The position numbers were made by a program, and so were the translations under genes. The notes below the pieces were generated by a model. It was not told the origin of the DNA. It saw only the letters and a list, made by a program, of their open reading frames with translations, and searched no databases. Below are positions 15,675 to 23,096 of a stretch of DNA of 40,649 bases, in pieces (position 1 is the stretch's first letter; every line of letters begins with the position of its first letter). Source of the DNA: JBJFGR01 sp051892875 (GTDB taxonomy: Bacteria; Pseudomonadota; Gammaproteobacteria; Enterobacterales; Succinivibrionaceae); contig JBJFGR010000105.1 of the NCBI GenBank assembly GCA_051892875.1, positions 1 through 40,649 of the forward strand, read 5' to 3'.

Positions 15675-17357
15675 ATGTCAAAACAGATTTTAGATGTAGA
15701 AAAGATCTACGAATTATACGTAGTACAAAAGAAATCTTGTAAAGAAGTCAGTGAAATACTAGGTATTAATAGATCTAGTGTTAAAAGTCATATTTATAAA
15801 CATAAATTATCACAAACCTATGAAAAAGAATGTTTATATTGTGGTAAGAAATTTATATCCAAAAGAGCCGATGGTAAGTTTTGTTCAGAGGAATGTTATA
15901 ATAAATATAGAAATACTAATTTTGCTAAGTATAAGTATCCGGAGTCAGGTGTACGTATTTGTGAAGAATGTGGTAAAGAGTACTATTATGATATAAATAA
16001 CTGTACATATACAAAAGATAACGGTAAGCATATAAATGCTTCTAAGTTTTGTAGTTATGAGTGTGGTGTTAAAAATGCTACAAGAAAGCAGTCAGAAACA
16101 AATCTCGAAAAATATGGAACAACTTGTTGTTTACAAGGAAAAGAAATACATGAAAAGGTAGTAAAAACCTGGCAAAATAAATATGGTGTAGACTGTATAG
16201 GTAAAGCAAAAGAAATCCAAGAAAAAATAAAGAAAACTAACTTGGAAAAATATGGAGATGAGTGTATATTTGGTAAAAATTCCGCACTTTATCCGAAGAT
16301 ACAACAAATAGTATATGATAAATATGGTGTAGACAACGTTTTTCAGTCGGAAGAGATTCAAGAGAAAATAAAAAAGACTAATTTAGAAAGATATGGAGTA
16401 GAGTATCCGATTCAATCTCCAGAAATACAAGCTAAATACAATCATGATGATATGTATGAAAAAGCGTATCAAACTAAGAAAAAGAATGGTACTTTGTCAA
16501 CGTCTGGTTTGGAAAAAGAAGTAAAGAATTTTATTGAATCGTTAGGCTTTATAACTGAAAAATATATTACTGGTAAAGATAGTACACGTTTTGAAATAGA
16601 CATTTATATACCTAGTTTAAAGATAGGAATTGAGTGTAATGGTAATTGGTGGCATTCAACAAACAGGAAATCTAAGGATTATCATTATAAAAAGTACTTA
16701 CTTGCCAAAGAAAAAGGTATTGATTTAATTCAAGTTTGGGAGGATCAATGGAAATATCAACAAGAAATTATAAAAGATATTTTAAAAGCTAGGTTAGGTG
16801 TTATTTCGAAAAATAATAAAATTTATGCAAGAAAATGTATAATTAAAGAAATAGAAAATAGTGATTATAGGGCATTTTGTTTAGCAAATCATATTCAAGG
16901 ATATAGACCAGCAAAAATTAGGTATGGTTTATATTATAATGGTGTTTTGGTACAAATTGCTTCTTTTAATAAATGTAAACGATATGGTAAAAGAAAACCA
17001 CAAGCCGAATACGAATGGATAAGAGGTTGTATTGCATCTAATAATTTTGTAATTGGTGGTACATCTAAACTATTAAAATATTTCATTGATATGCATGACC
17101 CAGATTCTATTTTATGCTATGCAGATGCTAACTTATTTAATGGTCAAGGATATAAAGAAGCTGGGTTTACTTTTGAGGGATATACAGGCCCAGATAAGTT
17201 TTATGTTGAAAATAATACATTAATTAGACACGGACGAAATCCTTATAAATATAGAGAATATAAGGAAAAAGTTAAAACTAAGAAATTTTTTGAATGTCAT
17301 GGTGTTGGATCATTAAAGTTTATATGGAGAAAAGGAGCAGAGTGTGACCAAAGTTAA
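15675..17357 (+). CDS. Vsr-like (EDxHD-type) homing endonuclease
   Basis: The protein has 560 residues in a multi-domain layout. Residues 10-45 form a helix-turn-helix (SCKEVSEILGINRSSVKSHI). There are two zinc fingers, Cys53/56/70/74 and Cys96/99/126/130. Repeats of the NLEKYG type at about 142-148, 167-172, 189-194, 215-219 and 236-241 are typical DNA-reading repeats of phage homing enzymes. A nuclease core at 278-375 is related to very-short-patch-repair (Vsr) endonuclease: FEIDIYIP (Asp309), IGIECNGNWWHS (Glu320) and a DYHYKKYLLAKEKGIDLIQV helix-strand. A C-terminal domain at 383-550 (KIRYGLYYNG, GGTSKLLKYF, CYADANLFNGQGYKEAGF) resembles a GNAT acyltransferase fold. It would cut a specific site in related phages to spread itself. 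AGGAAAA precedes the ATG. Confidence 0.85.
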   Translation: MSKQILDVEKIYELYVVQKKSCKEVSEILGINRSSVKSHIYKHKLSQTYEKECLYCGKKFISKRADGKFCSEECYNKYRNTNFAKYKYPESGVRICEECGKEYYYDINNCTYTKDNGKHINASKFCSYECGVKNATRKQSETNLEKYGTTCCLQGKEIHEKVVKTWQNKYGVDCIGKAKEIQEKIKKTNLEKYGDECIFGKNSALYPKIQQIVYDKYGVDNVFQSEEIQEKIKKTNLERYGVEYPIQSPEIQAKYNHDDMYEKAYQTKKKNGTLSTSGLEKEVKNFIESLGFITEKYITGKDSTRFEIDIYIPSLKIGIECNGNWWHSTNRKSKDYHYKKYLLAKEKGIDLIQVWEDQWKYQQEIIKDILKARLGVISKNNKIYARKCIIKEIENSDYRAFCLANHIQGYRPAKIRYGLYYNGVLVQIASFNKCKRYGKRKPQAEYEWIRGCIASNNFVIGGTSKLLKYFIDMHDPDSILCYADANLFNGQGYKEAGFTFEGYTGPDKFYVENNTLIRHGRNPYKYREYKEKVKTKKFFECHGVGSLKFIWRKGAECDQS

Positions 17358-17709
17358 TAAATCTGCAATATATCAATATCATAAGCGTTTTTATGTTAAA
17401 GTATTTTTTGACGACGGTGAAGAATTAGAAGAAGTAAGTGATATATCGAAGATGTATGGCTTTCCTAAGTACACTATTTTTTCAAGTGATGAGCAATTTA
17501 TAGAGACTAAGTATGAAAAAGATCCAGAATTTAAATTGTTTATAAAAGAAAAGCGTTATGCATTAATTCGTATAACTGGTGAATACGTTTATGCTGATGT
17601 AGATGTAATAAACAAAAAAATTTTTAATGATTATCGAAAGTGTACAAATATAAAGCAATTAGCAAAACTTTATTCTAAGTATGATTGGTATTTGCCTTAT
17701 ATAATTTAA
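17344..17709 (+). CDS. Small orphan protein overlapping the endonuclease
   Basis: The protein has 121 residues. The likely start is GTG at 17344, overlapping the end of the endonuclease gene by 14 bases, with AAAGGAG about 9 bases upstream (inside the endonuclease codons). The product is Lys/Tyr-rich and mixed alpha/beta (FYVKVFFDDGEELEEVSDIS, YALIRITGEYVYADVDVINK, KYDWYLPYII). I recognise no family. It may travel with the endonuclease or be a displaced phage gene. Confidence 0.55.
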   Translation: MTKVNKSAIYQYHKRFYVKVFFDDGEELEEVSDISKMYGFPKYTIFSSDEQFIETKYEKDPEFKLFIKEKRYALIRITGEYVYADVDVINKKIFNDYRKCTNIKQLAKLYSKYDWYLPYII

Positions 17710-17734
17710 TTTTATTTATTTTGCTTGTTATAGA

Positions 17735-17784
17735 GGGAATTAGTTCTAAATAGTAAGTATATATTTAGTAATCTTTCCCTTTTT
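17735..17784 (+). terminator. Long hairpin with T tract, possible terminator
   Basis: Outer arms GGGAA (17735-17739) and TTCCC (17775-17779) and inner arms CTAAATA (17746-17752) and TATTTAG (17762-17768) pair perfectly, separated by an internal loop, and five T follow at 17780-17784. It may stop transcription from the endonuclease unit. The candidate promoter core AGTTCTA lies within its 5' arm. Confidence 0.45.
17739..17760 (+). promoter_or_regulatory. Candidate late promoter motif, copy 3
   Basis: ATTAGTTCTAAATAGTAAGTA at 17739-17759 has core AGTTCTA at 17742-17748, ending 49 bases before the tail-tube ATG at 17798. It shares TTCTA, five bases, TAAGTA/G with copies 4 and 5. It is embedded in a hairpin. 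Confidence 0.55.
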
Positions 17785-17797
17785 ATTTATATATAAT

Positions 17798-18409
17798 ATG
17801 GCATTACGACAGTTAAGCGAGATACGTGGATTACAAGATCCTTTAAAGCAATCTCAAGTTGAATTTATAATATCAGATACTCCAGGTTTATTGTTAGCCA
17901 AATTAACGCAGAAAGTCGTTGGTAAGTTATCTGGTAATGAAAAAGTAGCGGATGCGTCGACTTTACGTTTACGCTGTACATCTTTTTCTTATCCTGGTTC
18001 TCAAATAAAAAAGAGTGAATTGGTTTTAGGTACGCATAAAAGAACAAGTGGTACAATTCAAGACAAATCAGGTACATGGCATTGTCAGGTTACAGAAGAT
18101 TTTGAAGGTAGTGTGTTGAATATTATTTGTGCATGGTGTGATTTAATTCATAGTCCGATTTTAGGAACGCGTGTACCAAGAACTGCCTATGTTACAGATG
18201 CTCAGGTTATTATAGGTGGTGGTGTAAGAGATCCATATACTGGAAAAGAATTAGATAAGCGTACTATTTGGTTAAAAGGGTTCTATCCGATTGGGTATAA
18301 AGTAAGTACAATTAATCCTAGTAGTTCTGAACCAGTATCAGTAGATATAGATTTTAATTATGATTACTTTGCTGACAATTCATATTCAATCTTTAGGTTA
18401 TTTAGTTAG
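17798..18409 (+). CDS. Tail tube protein (T4 gp19-like)
   Basis: The protein has 203 residues. It has the tube-fold pattern of gp19-type proteins: an N-terminal strand, a central RCTSFSYPGSQIKKSELVLG turn-strand, TWHCQVTEDFEGSVLNIICA leading into the long helix, YVTDAQVIIGGG, and the closing WLKGFYPIGYKVSTINPSS then a VSVDIDFNYDYF strand. Hexameric rings of this protein form the inner tube of the contractile tail. The ATG has no Shine-Dalgarno sequence; the leader is almost pure A/T. It follows candidate promoter 3. Strand order and the final beta hairpin make the call strong, though no sheath gene is next to it. Confidence 0.8.
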   Translation: MALRQLSEIRGLQDPLKQSQVEFIISDTPGLLLAKLTQKVVGKLSGNEKVADASTLRLRCTSFSYPGSQIKKSELVLGTHKRTSGTIQDKSGTWHCQVTEDFEGSVLNIICAWCDLIHSPILGTRVPRTAYVTDAQVIIGGGVRDPYTGKELDKRTIWLKGFYPIGYKVSTINPSSSEPVSVDIDFNYDYFADNSYSIFRLFS

Positions 18410-18420
18410 AAGGTAATAGT

Positions 18421-19149
18421 ATGCTTCGTTTTCAAAGTCAGTTACAAGTAGATAGTATTCCAGATGAACAACTTAATAATAATTTTGAAGTTGTTATGCC
18501 TACCTTATACTTAAACAATACCTATCAACGTACAGATAATGATTGGACAAGTTTAAAAGGAGTATGGAATAATATATCTGGTGGTATATCTAATGCATTT
18601 AGTGCGTATACTCCTATTGTTGAAAATATAGTTTTTGGAGTTAGAAACTTTGGAACTAGTACAAGAAGAGTACGTACAGGTTGGTGTAATATTCCAGATG
18701 ATATACAGAATTATCAAGATGTTTCTATTACTTTCTTCTGTTCATCTGGTATGTTGACACAGTATTATCTTGAATCATGGAAAAAGTTGATTTTTAATGA
18801 TGAAGGTGAATATTATTATCCGATGAAGTTTTATAAAAAGGATATTGAGATTTACTTTACAGGTCCTGGTGGTGTTAATACTCCGTGGACAAGTACTGCA
18901 CATTATACATTAAAAGGATGTTTTCCATATTTACAGGATAGTTATAAATTAGAATATACAATGGATCCAAAAAGATTAACTTTAACAGCAAAGTTTAAAA
19001 TGGATAAAGTTATATTCGATTCGGCAATGAAGAATAAAGCTATTGCTATGGAGCTTGTTGGATCTCCGATGAGTGTTGGAGATAGAATCATAACAGGCTT
19101 TACCGGAAAAGGTGACAATGGCTACGATTCAACTGATGTTTACGGTTAA
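18421..19149 (+). CDS. Second tail-tube-like protein
   Basis: The protein has 242 residues, and its layout parallels the preceding gene: RVRTGWCNIPDDIQNYQDVS, ITFFCSSGMLTQYYLESW into a helix, YTLKGCFPYLQDSYKLEYTM, then the closing strand RLTLTAKFKMDKVIFD. The signature YxLKGCFP...L.Y.MD is the same tube-fold closing hairpin as GFYPIGYK in its neighbour. It may be a tube initiator or terminator ring, or a second tube subunit; T4 uses gp19, gp48 and gp54 for such layers. An AGAAGGTAATAGT ribosome-binding site precedes the ATG. Fold confidence is moderate; the exact ring is not resolved. Confidence 0.65.
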   Translation: MLRFQSQLQVDSIPDEQLNNNFEVVMPTLYLNNTYQRTDNDWTSLKGVWNNISGGISNAFSAYTPIVENIVFGVRNFGTSTRRVRTGWCNIPDDIQNYQDVSITFFCSSGMLTQYYLESWKKLIFNDEGEYYYPMKFYKKDIEIYFTGPGGVNTPWTSTAHYTLKGCFPYLQDSYKLEYTMDPKRLTLTAKFKMDKVIFDSAMKNKAIAMELVGSPMSVGDRIITGFTGKGDNGYDSTDVYG

Positions 19150-19169
19150 TAAAAAAGGAGAAAAGAAAA

Positions 19170-19901
19170 ATGGCAGAATATATAGCTATTGATTTACCAG
19201 GAAAAATTTTATATAAAAAACCTTTTAGTGTAAGTATTAGAAAGATTACTCCAATTGAACAGAAGTATATTATTTCACTTGCGCAGAAAGAACAGGATTC
19301 GAGTCGAGATTATCTGAATTTTATTAAGAAGTTGGTTACATTTGATAATCCAGAGATGACATTCGAAGAGTTATTCTGGTTTGATTTACAGTATATCTTA
19401 TATCGTATTAGATTTGTTACATATTCTAAATATCCGATTAGATTGAGATTTAAGTGTACAAATGAAGAATGCGGTGAAGAAGTTAAGTTTGCTTTAAATA
19501 TGGGTGACTTAGCAATTTATACACCAGATGATATTGAAGGTTTAATCACTGAAATCGAATTAGAAAAATTAGGTACAACAGAAATTCGTAATAAAACTGT
19601 TGGAGACGATTTAGTCATTGATAATTTTATGGCTAAACATGGTATGGATAAGACAGATCTTCAACTTAGATTATTATTATTAGATTTGTGCATTGTTTCT
19701 AATGGTAAATCTTTGGAAGAAATGTATAAATTAGCAGAAGAAGATGAAATTACTGCTGCGGATATTACTGCAATCGAAGAATGGTTTACTAAAGCTGTTT
19801 GGGGTGTTAAAGAAGAAATTAAAATTACATGTCCTAAGTGTGGAAAGGAGGAATCTAGAGGTTACTATTTGACCCTAGAAGACTTTTTTTCCGCGATTTG
19901 A
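19170..19901 (+). CDS. Zinc-binding tail assembly chaperone (gp26-like), short form
   Basis: The protein has 243 residues. It has a beta start (AIDLPGKILY) and a helical body. Four cysteines form a split zinc ribbon: Cys96 and Cys101 (FKCTNEECGEE), and Cys221 and Cys224 (TCPKCGKEE). This matches the T4 gp26/baseplate-hub assembly family located upstream of the tape measure. Its stop (TGA, 19899-19901) follows closely after a run of seven T at 19884-19890. A second open frame continues from that run into the tape-measure gene, so this is probably the short product of a frameshifting pair, as in the lambda G/GT tail chaperones. GGAG with good spacing precedes the ATG. Confidence 0.75.
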   Translation: MAEYIAIDLPGKILYKKPFSVSIRKITPIEQKYIISLAQKEQDSSRDYLNFIKKLVTFDNPEMTFEELFWFDLQYILYRIRFVTYSKYPIRLRFKCTNEECGEEVKFALNMGDLAIYTPDDIEGLITEIELEKLGTTEIRNKTVGDDLVIDNFMAKHGMDKTDLQLRLLLLDLCIVSNGKSLEEMYKLAEEDEITAADITAIEEWFTKAVWGVKEEIKITCPKCGKEESRGYYLTLEDFFSAI

Positions 19902-20073
19902 TATAAATGATATTCTAGAGCGCGAGTGGTGGTTAATGTATCACTTGAAACTAGGATATCAGGATGTTGCAAATATGCCTTGGGAATATGTAGAGTGGTT
20001 TTATAATAGGCATACGCAACATTTAATTGATATAGAGCAAGAACAGAATGAAAAATACAATAAATTCGGATAA
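19879..20073 (+). CDS. Frameshift extension of tail assembly chaperone
   Basis: In the +1 (equivalently -2) frame relative to the gene above, an open stretch begins after TAG at 19876-19878 and ends at TAA 20071-20073, 26 bases into the tape-measure gene. Joined at the seven-T run, it adds about 60 residues: PRFDINDILEREWWLMYHLK, then LGYQDVANMPWEYVEWFYNR and a charged tail. This Trp/Tyr-rich helical pattern resembles the T-type extension of phage tail chaperones that bind the tape measure. The only internal ATG (19936) has no ribosome-binding site, which favours frameshifting over separate initiation. Confidence 0.6.
   Translation, partial: KTFFPRFDINDILEREWWLMYHLKLGYQDVANMPWEYVEWFYNRHTQHLIDIEQEQNEKYNKFG
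19884..19890 (+). promoter_or_regulatory. Probable ribosomal frameshift site (T7 run)
   Basis: The frame-0 codons are GAC TTT TTT TCC GCG ATT TGA. Phe-tRNA on TTT could slip -2 or +1 within the run of seven T and enter the open extension frame. A -1 slip would hit a stop (TAA at 19903-19905) within five codons. The mechanism is inferred from frame arrangement. Confidence 0.55.
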
Positions 20074-22456
20074 AACTGAGATTAATGTACCAGATAAAGC
20101 GCCTGACTTAAAGGAACAGTTAGGCTCCTTGTCTTCTGCTATTACTGAGCTTACAAAACAGACTCAAGAGCAGAAAAAAGCTACTAAAAAACAAACTTCT
20201 GTTATTGAAAAGCTAGATAAATCACTCAAAGACACAAAAAGTAGCAGTAGTGATTTAAAAAAGCTTACCTCTGGTATTAATGATTTAACAAAAAAATTAA
20301 ATACTCTCGATTTTAAGCCGGTTGCAAGCTCAGAAACTAAAGTTGAAGTAACAGAACGTGCAAAAGTAGATGTAAAATTACAAAAATCTATAGAAGCACT
20401 AGCAAAAGCTCAAGAAACTTCTATAAAATCAATAAATGAACTTGTTAAACGCTTAAAAAATAATAAAAAAGACACAGATTATAAAGCGATTTCTCAAATA
20501 GTATCTAAAGAACTGTTTGTTAAAGGCACTGATTTATCTAAAATGTCAGATGCACAATTAAATAGACAGGCAAAAGAAATATCGCTCATTAAAAGTCAAT
20601 TATTATTGTATAAAACTTCCAAAGATATGAAAAGTTATGATAAGGAAGTTAAATTAAGAGAAAATAACTTAGATAAAAGATTAAAAGAAGACGGTTGGCG
20701 AGAAACAACTCTAGGTAAAACTGCTAAAAGTATAAAAGAAACAAAAGGCGGTTTTGCTGCAAGTACTGCATTGTCTATGGCTTCTGGTGGTATTTTAAAT
20801 CCTGCTGTTATTAATGCTTTGGGATTGGATAAATTAATATTTGGTTTATTCGGTGGTGTTAAAGATAAATTTATGGAAGCTTATCTTAAATCCGCCGGAA
20901 AATTAACAGCAGGTAAAACTTCTTCTGCAACTAAAAATACTGAATTAAAACAATTAGTTGATAATGTACAATCGATTAAAAATCTTGTAGAGAAAAAGCA
21001 AGATCCACAAAAAGGTTCAACTGAAGAAAAGAAAGAAGAAAAAGGATTTTTAGCTAAAATAGTAGACGGCTTTATGGGAGTATTGAAAGGTGCTGCCATT
21101 ATGATGCTGCTTAATCCTTTGTTAAATAAGTTAGGTGACGTTGTTCAGGAAAAAATATCTTCTTTCTTACAAGATATGGGAATGTCAGAGGGATCATCTA
21201 GCGTTATTGCTAAATTAGGTGTTGATGCCTTCAAAGGTGCAGTTTGGGGCTTTGCTTTGACTAAAAATATCTACGGTGCATTACTTGGCGCAGCCGGTAA
21301 AATGATATATGGTCAATGGGAAAACATTAAAAAAGGTTTTGAAGCCCTTAAAAATTCCAAAGTAGGACAAGCAGCTTCTAAAGTAGGTAGTTGGCTTGCG
21401 AAAGACTTTAAACGACACATCGCCGCCTTTATAATTGGTGGTCCAGCAGGATTACTCGGTAGTATTGCTTTTTCTGGTATTAGAGATCTCGGTAAATCTG
21501 CTATAGAAGCTGCAAAAAATTGGTGGAATAAAAAGAAAGGCGATAAAGAAGAAGGCTCTACCGATAAACCAAAACAAGTAAAAGCATCTAGCAAAGGTAA
21601 AACAGAAAAAACAGTTAAGAAAGAAGAACAAAAACAGCAAGAAAATACAGAACCTCAATATAGAAAGGGTAAAGTTAGACCAAAGAAAAGAGAATTTCCT
21701 GCTTGGACAAAAGAAGAAGCGCGAGGCGAAAAAGTAGAGGGAGGTGCAGTTGTTTATAATACTAAACCTAGTGCAGAAGGTGATGTACCATTAAATGCCT
21801 CAATTAGTAGAAATAAACGTATTCCAGGACAAATTCAAAATAATATAGATGCCGTTAAATCTAATGTAATTAATCCTTTACAAACTGCCATTAAGCAAGA
21901 GTATGGTGATGATAAAGGATTGAGAATTACAAGTTCTTATCGTGATCCTGATTATAACAGAGCTGTAGGTGGTGCAAAACAATCTAGACACTTAACTGGT
22001 AAAGCTATGGATGTTCAGGCCAATGGTATTTCTCCGAATGGTTTAATTCAAATCATGCAGAATAATGGTATTCCTTTTAGTAGAGCCATTGCAGAAAGAT
22101 CAGGTAGTACACAGTGGTTGCATGTAGAATATGATGAAAATGCGCCGAGACAAGGAAGAGTTGCTACTATGATTAATGGTAAATATGCAGAAAATCCACA
22201 AGAATCGATTAAAACTACTAAAGTAGCATCTAATGAAGAAAGAAGCAGTGATCAAATGGCTCAATTAAATAGTATGAAAGCTATAGAATTAAGTGGAATG
22301 GATAATCAGAATGCACAAGTTACAGCTTCTATAGGTAGTTCTGGTGGATTCTCTGGAAGTGCTGCACCGACGATTATTAATAACATTACTACTTCTGGTA
22401 ACGAAAAAGATATTTATCCTGTTGGTGATTTTGCTCAAACTTTGATGTATTCATAA
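20048..22456 (+). CDS. Tail tape-measure protein with C-terminal M15 peptidase domain
   Basis: The protein has 802 residues. The N-terminal 230 residues are coiled coil (repeated Lys/Ser/Thr/Leu heptads). Hydrophobic glycine-rich segments lie near 235-265, 338-362 and 457-482, with a Lys/Glu/Gln-rich linker near 495-550. The last third contains a zinc D,D-peptidase (M15A) signature: RITSSYRDPDYNRAVGG, then SRHLTGKAMDV with His648 and Asp655, and WLHVEYD with His692. Such a fused hydrolase would open peptidoglycan as the tail penetrates. Position after the chaperone and before baseplate genes, and the coiled coil plus membrane-like segments, identify the tape measure, which sets tail length. 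Its start lies inside the chaperone extension frame. Confidence 0.85.
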   Translation: MKNTINSDKTEINVPDKAPDLKEQLGSLSSAITELTKQTQEQKKATKKQTSVIEKLDKSLKDTKSSSSDLKKLTSGINDLTKKLNTLDFKPVASSETKVEVTERAKVDVKLQKSIEALAKAQETSIKSINELVKRLKNNKKDTDYKAISQIVSKELFVKGTDLSKMSDAQLNRQAKEISLIKSQLLLYKTSKDMKSYDKEVKLRENNLDKRLKEDGWRETTLGKTAKSIKETKGGFAASTALSMASGGILNPAVINALGLDKLIFGLFGGVKDKFMEAYLKSAGKLTAGKTSSATKNTELKQLVDNVQSIKNLVEKKQDPQKGSTEEKKEEKGFLAKIVDGFMGVLKGAAIMMLLNPLLNKLGDVVQEKISSFLQDMGMSEGSSSVIAKLGVDAFKGAVWGFALTKNIYGALLGAAGKMIYGQWENIKKGFEALKNSKVGQAASKVGSWLAKDFKRHIAAFIIGGPAGLLGSIAFSGIRDLGKSAIEAAKNWWNKKKGDKEEGSTDKPKQVKASSKGKTEKTVKKEEQKQQENTEPQYRKGKVRPKKREFPAWTKEEARGEKVEGGAVVYNTKPSAEGDVPLNASISRNKRIPGQIQNNIDAVKSNVINPLQTAIKQEYGDDKGLRITSSYRDPDYNRAVGGAKQSRHLTGKAMDVQANGISPNGLIQIMQNNGIPFSRAIAERSGSTQWLHVEYDENAPRQGRVATMINGKYAENPQESIKTTKVASNEERSSDQMAQLNSMKAIELSGMDNQNAQVTASIGSSGGFSGSAAPTIINNITTSGNEKDIYPVGDFAQTLMYS

Positions 22457-22521
22457 ACTGTTTTACATACATAGCTAAACATGACACAATATAATTATAA
22501 AGATTAAATAGGAGGTTTGTC

Positions 22522-23091
22522 ATGAAAAAGTTAGTTATTGTTTGTATGTTATTGTTATCAGGTTGTGCAAGTTTACATCAAGATATTGATACAAGTTCTA
22601 AATGTAAGTATAATATTGACGGTTTGAGCTGTACTAGAGAACAGGTTTGGCAGATGCAAGATAATGGCGGTCAAACATTTGAAGCAGATCATACAAAAAT
22701 TTGGTTCGAGTCTCATTCAGATTGTAAAAAGTTTGTAAAAGATAAGAAAAACAGAGAGTTGCTTGATAGTTCTGATACCGGATATATTAGAAACTGTGGT
22801 GTAGATGGAAGTACCGGGTCAGCTCCGAGTGTGTATAATTATTATATTTATTCAGATGGTGTTAAAGACGGAGATTTTTATTATAAGTTACAAACAGGAT
22901 ATTCAATAGCAGTAGATAGAAATAAACACGAATTGGTTACACCGTATATTGAAGAAGAAGGCTTTGTACCAATGTTTACTTCTAGATCGGCCTTTGAAAC
23001 ATTTAAACGAGAAACCGTGGATATTACAGATTTTGATGATGTTTATATTCCACGTATTATAAAAAGAATTAAAATTAAACGGATGTATTAG
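22522..23091 (+). CDS. Lipoprotein of unknown function between tail genes
   Basis: The protein has 189 residues. It has a classic lipoprotein signal: MKKL, a hydrophobic core VIVCMLLL and lipobox LSGC with Cys15 as the lipidated residue. Ala16 and Ser17 follow, not Asp, so sorting to the outer membrane is expected. The mature part has further cysteines (in SSKCKYN, GLSCTRE, SDCKKF, IRNCGVD), suggesting disulfides, and ends in a basic tail (RIIKRIKIKRMY). The ribosome-binding site AGGAGG is the strongest in this block. A cell-envelope lipoprotein among tail genes suggests a cargo gene, for example for superinfection exclusion, rather than a tail part. No family is recognised. Confidence 0.7.
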   Translation: MKKLVIVCMLLLSGCASLHQDIDTSSKCKYNIDGLSCTREQVWQMQDNGGQTFEADHTKIWFESHSDCKKFVKDKKNRELLDSSDTGYIRNCGVDGSTGSAPSVYNYYIYSDGVKDGDFYYKLQTGYSIAVDRNKHELVTPYIEEEGFVPMFTSRSAFETFKRETVDITDFDDVYIPRIIKRIKIKRMY

Positions 23092-23096
23092 AACAA

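Larger units (their letters stand above)
15675..17709 (+). mobile_element. Free-standing homing endonuclease unit
   Basis: The endonuclease gene and the small gene overlapping its end lie between a terminator (15631) and the tail-tube promoter region (17735). They interrupt an otherwise continuous run of virion genes and have no structural role. This is the usual setting of free-standing homing genes in T4-like phages. Exact insertion ends cannot be set without an uninterrupted relative. Confidence 0.5.

Noticed and set aside
19844..19851. AAAGGAGG as a stimulator of frameshifting or start signal for the small frame
   Set aside because: It is about 33 bases before the T run, too far for known stimulators, and no start codon lies at proper spacing. 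It encodes Gly-Lys-Glu in the zinc ribbon.
22490..22495. TATAAT as a sigma70 promoter for the lipoprotein gene
   Set aside because: A perfect hexamer is common in DNA this AT-rich, and the nearest -35-like TTTACA (22462) is 22 bases away, too far. Kept only as a hint.
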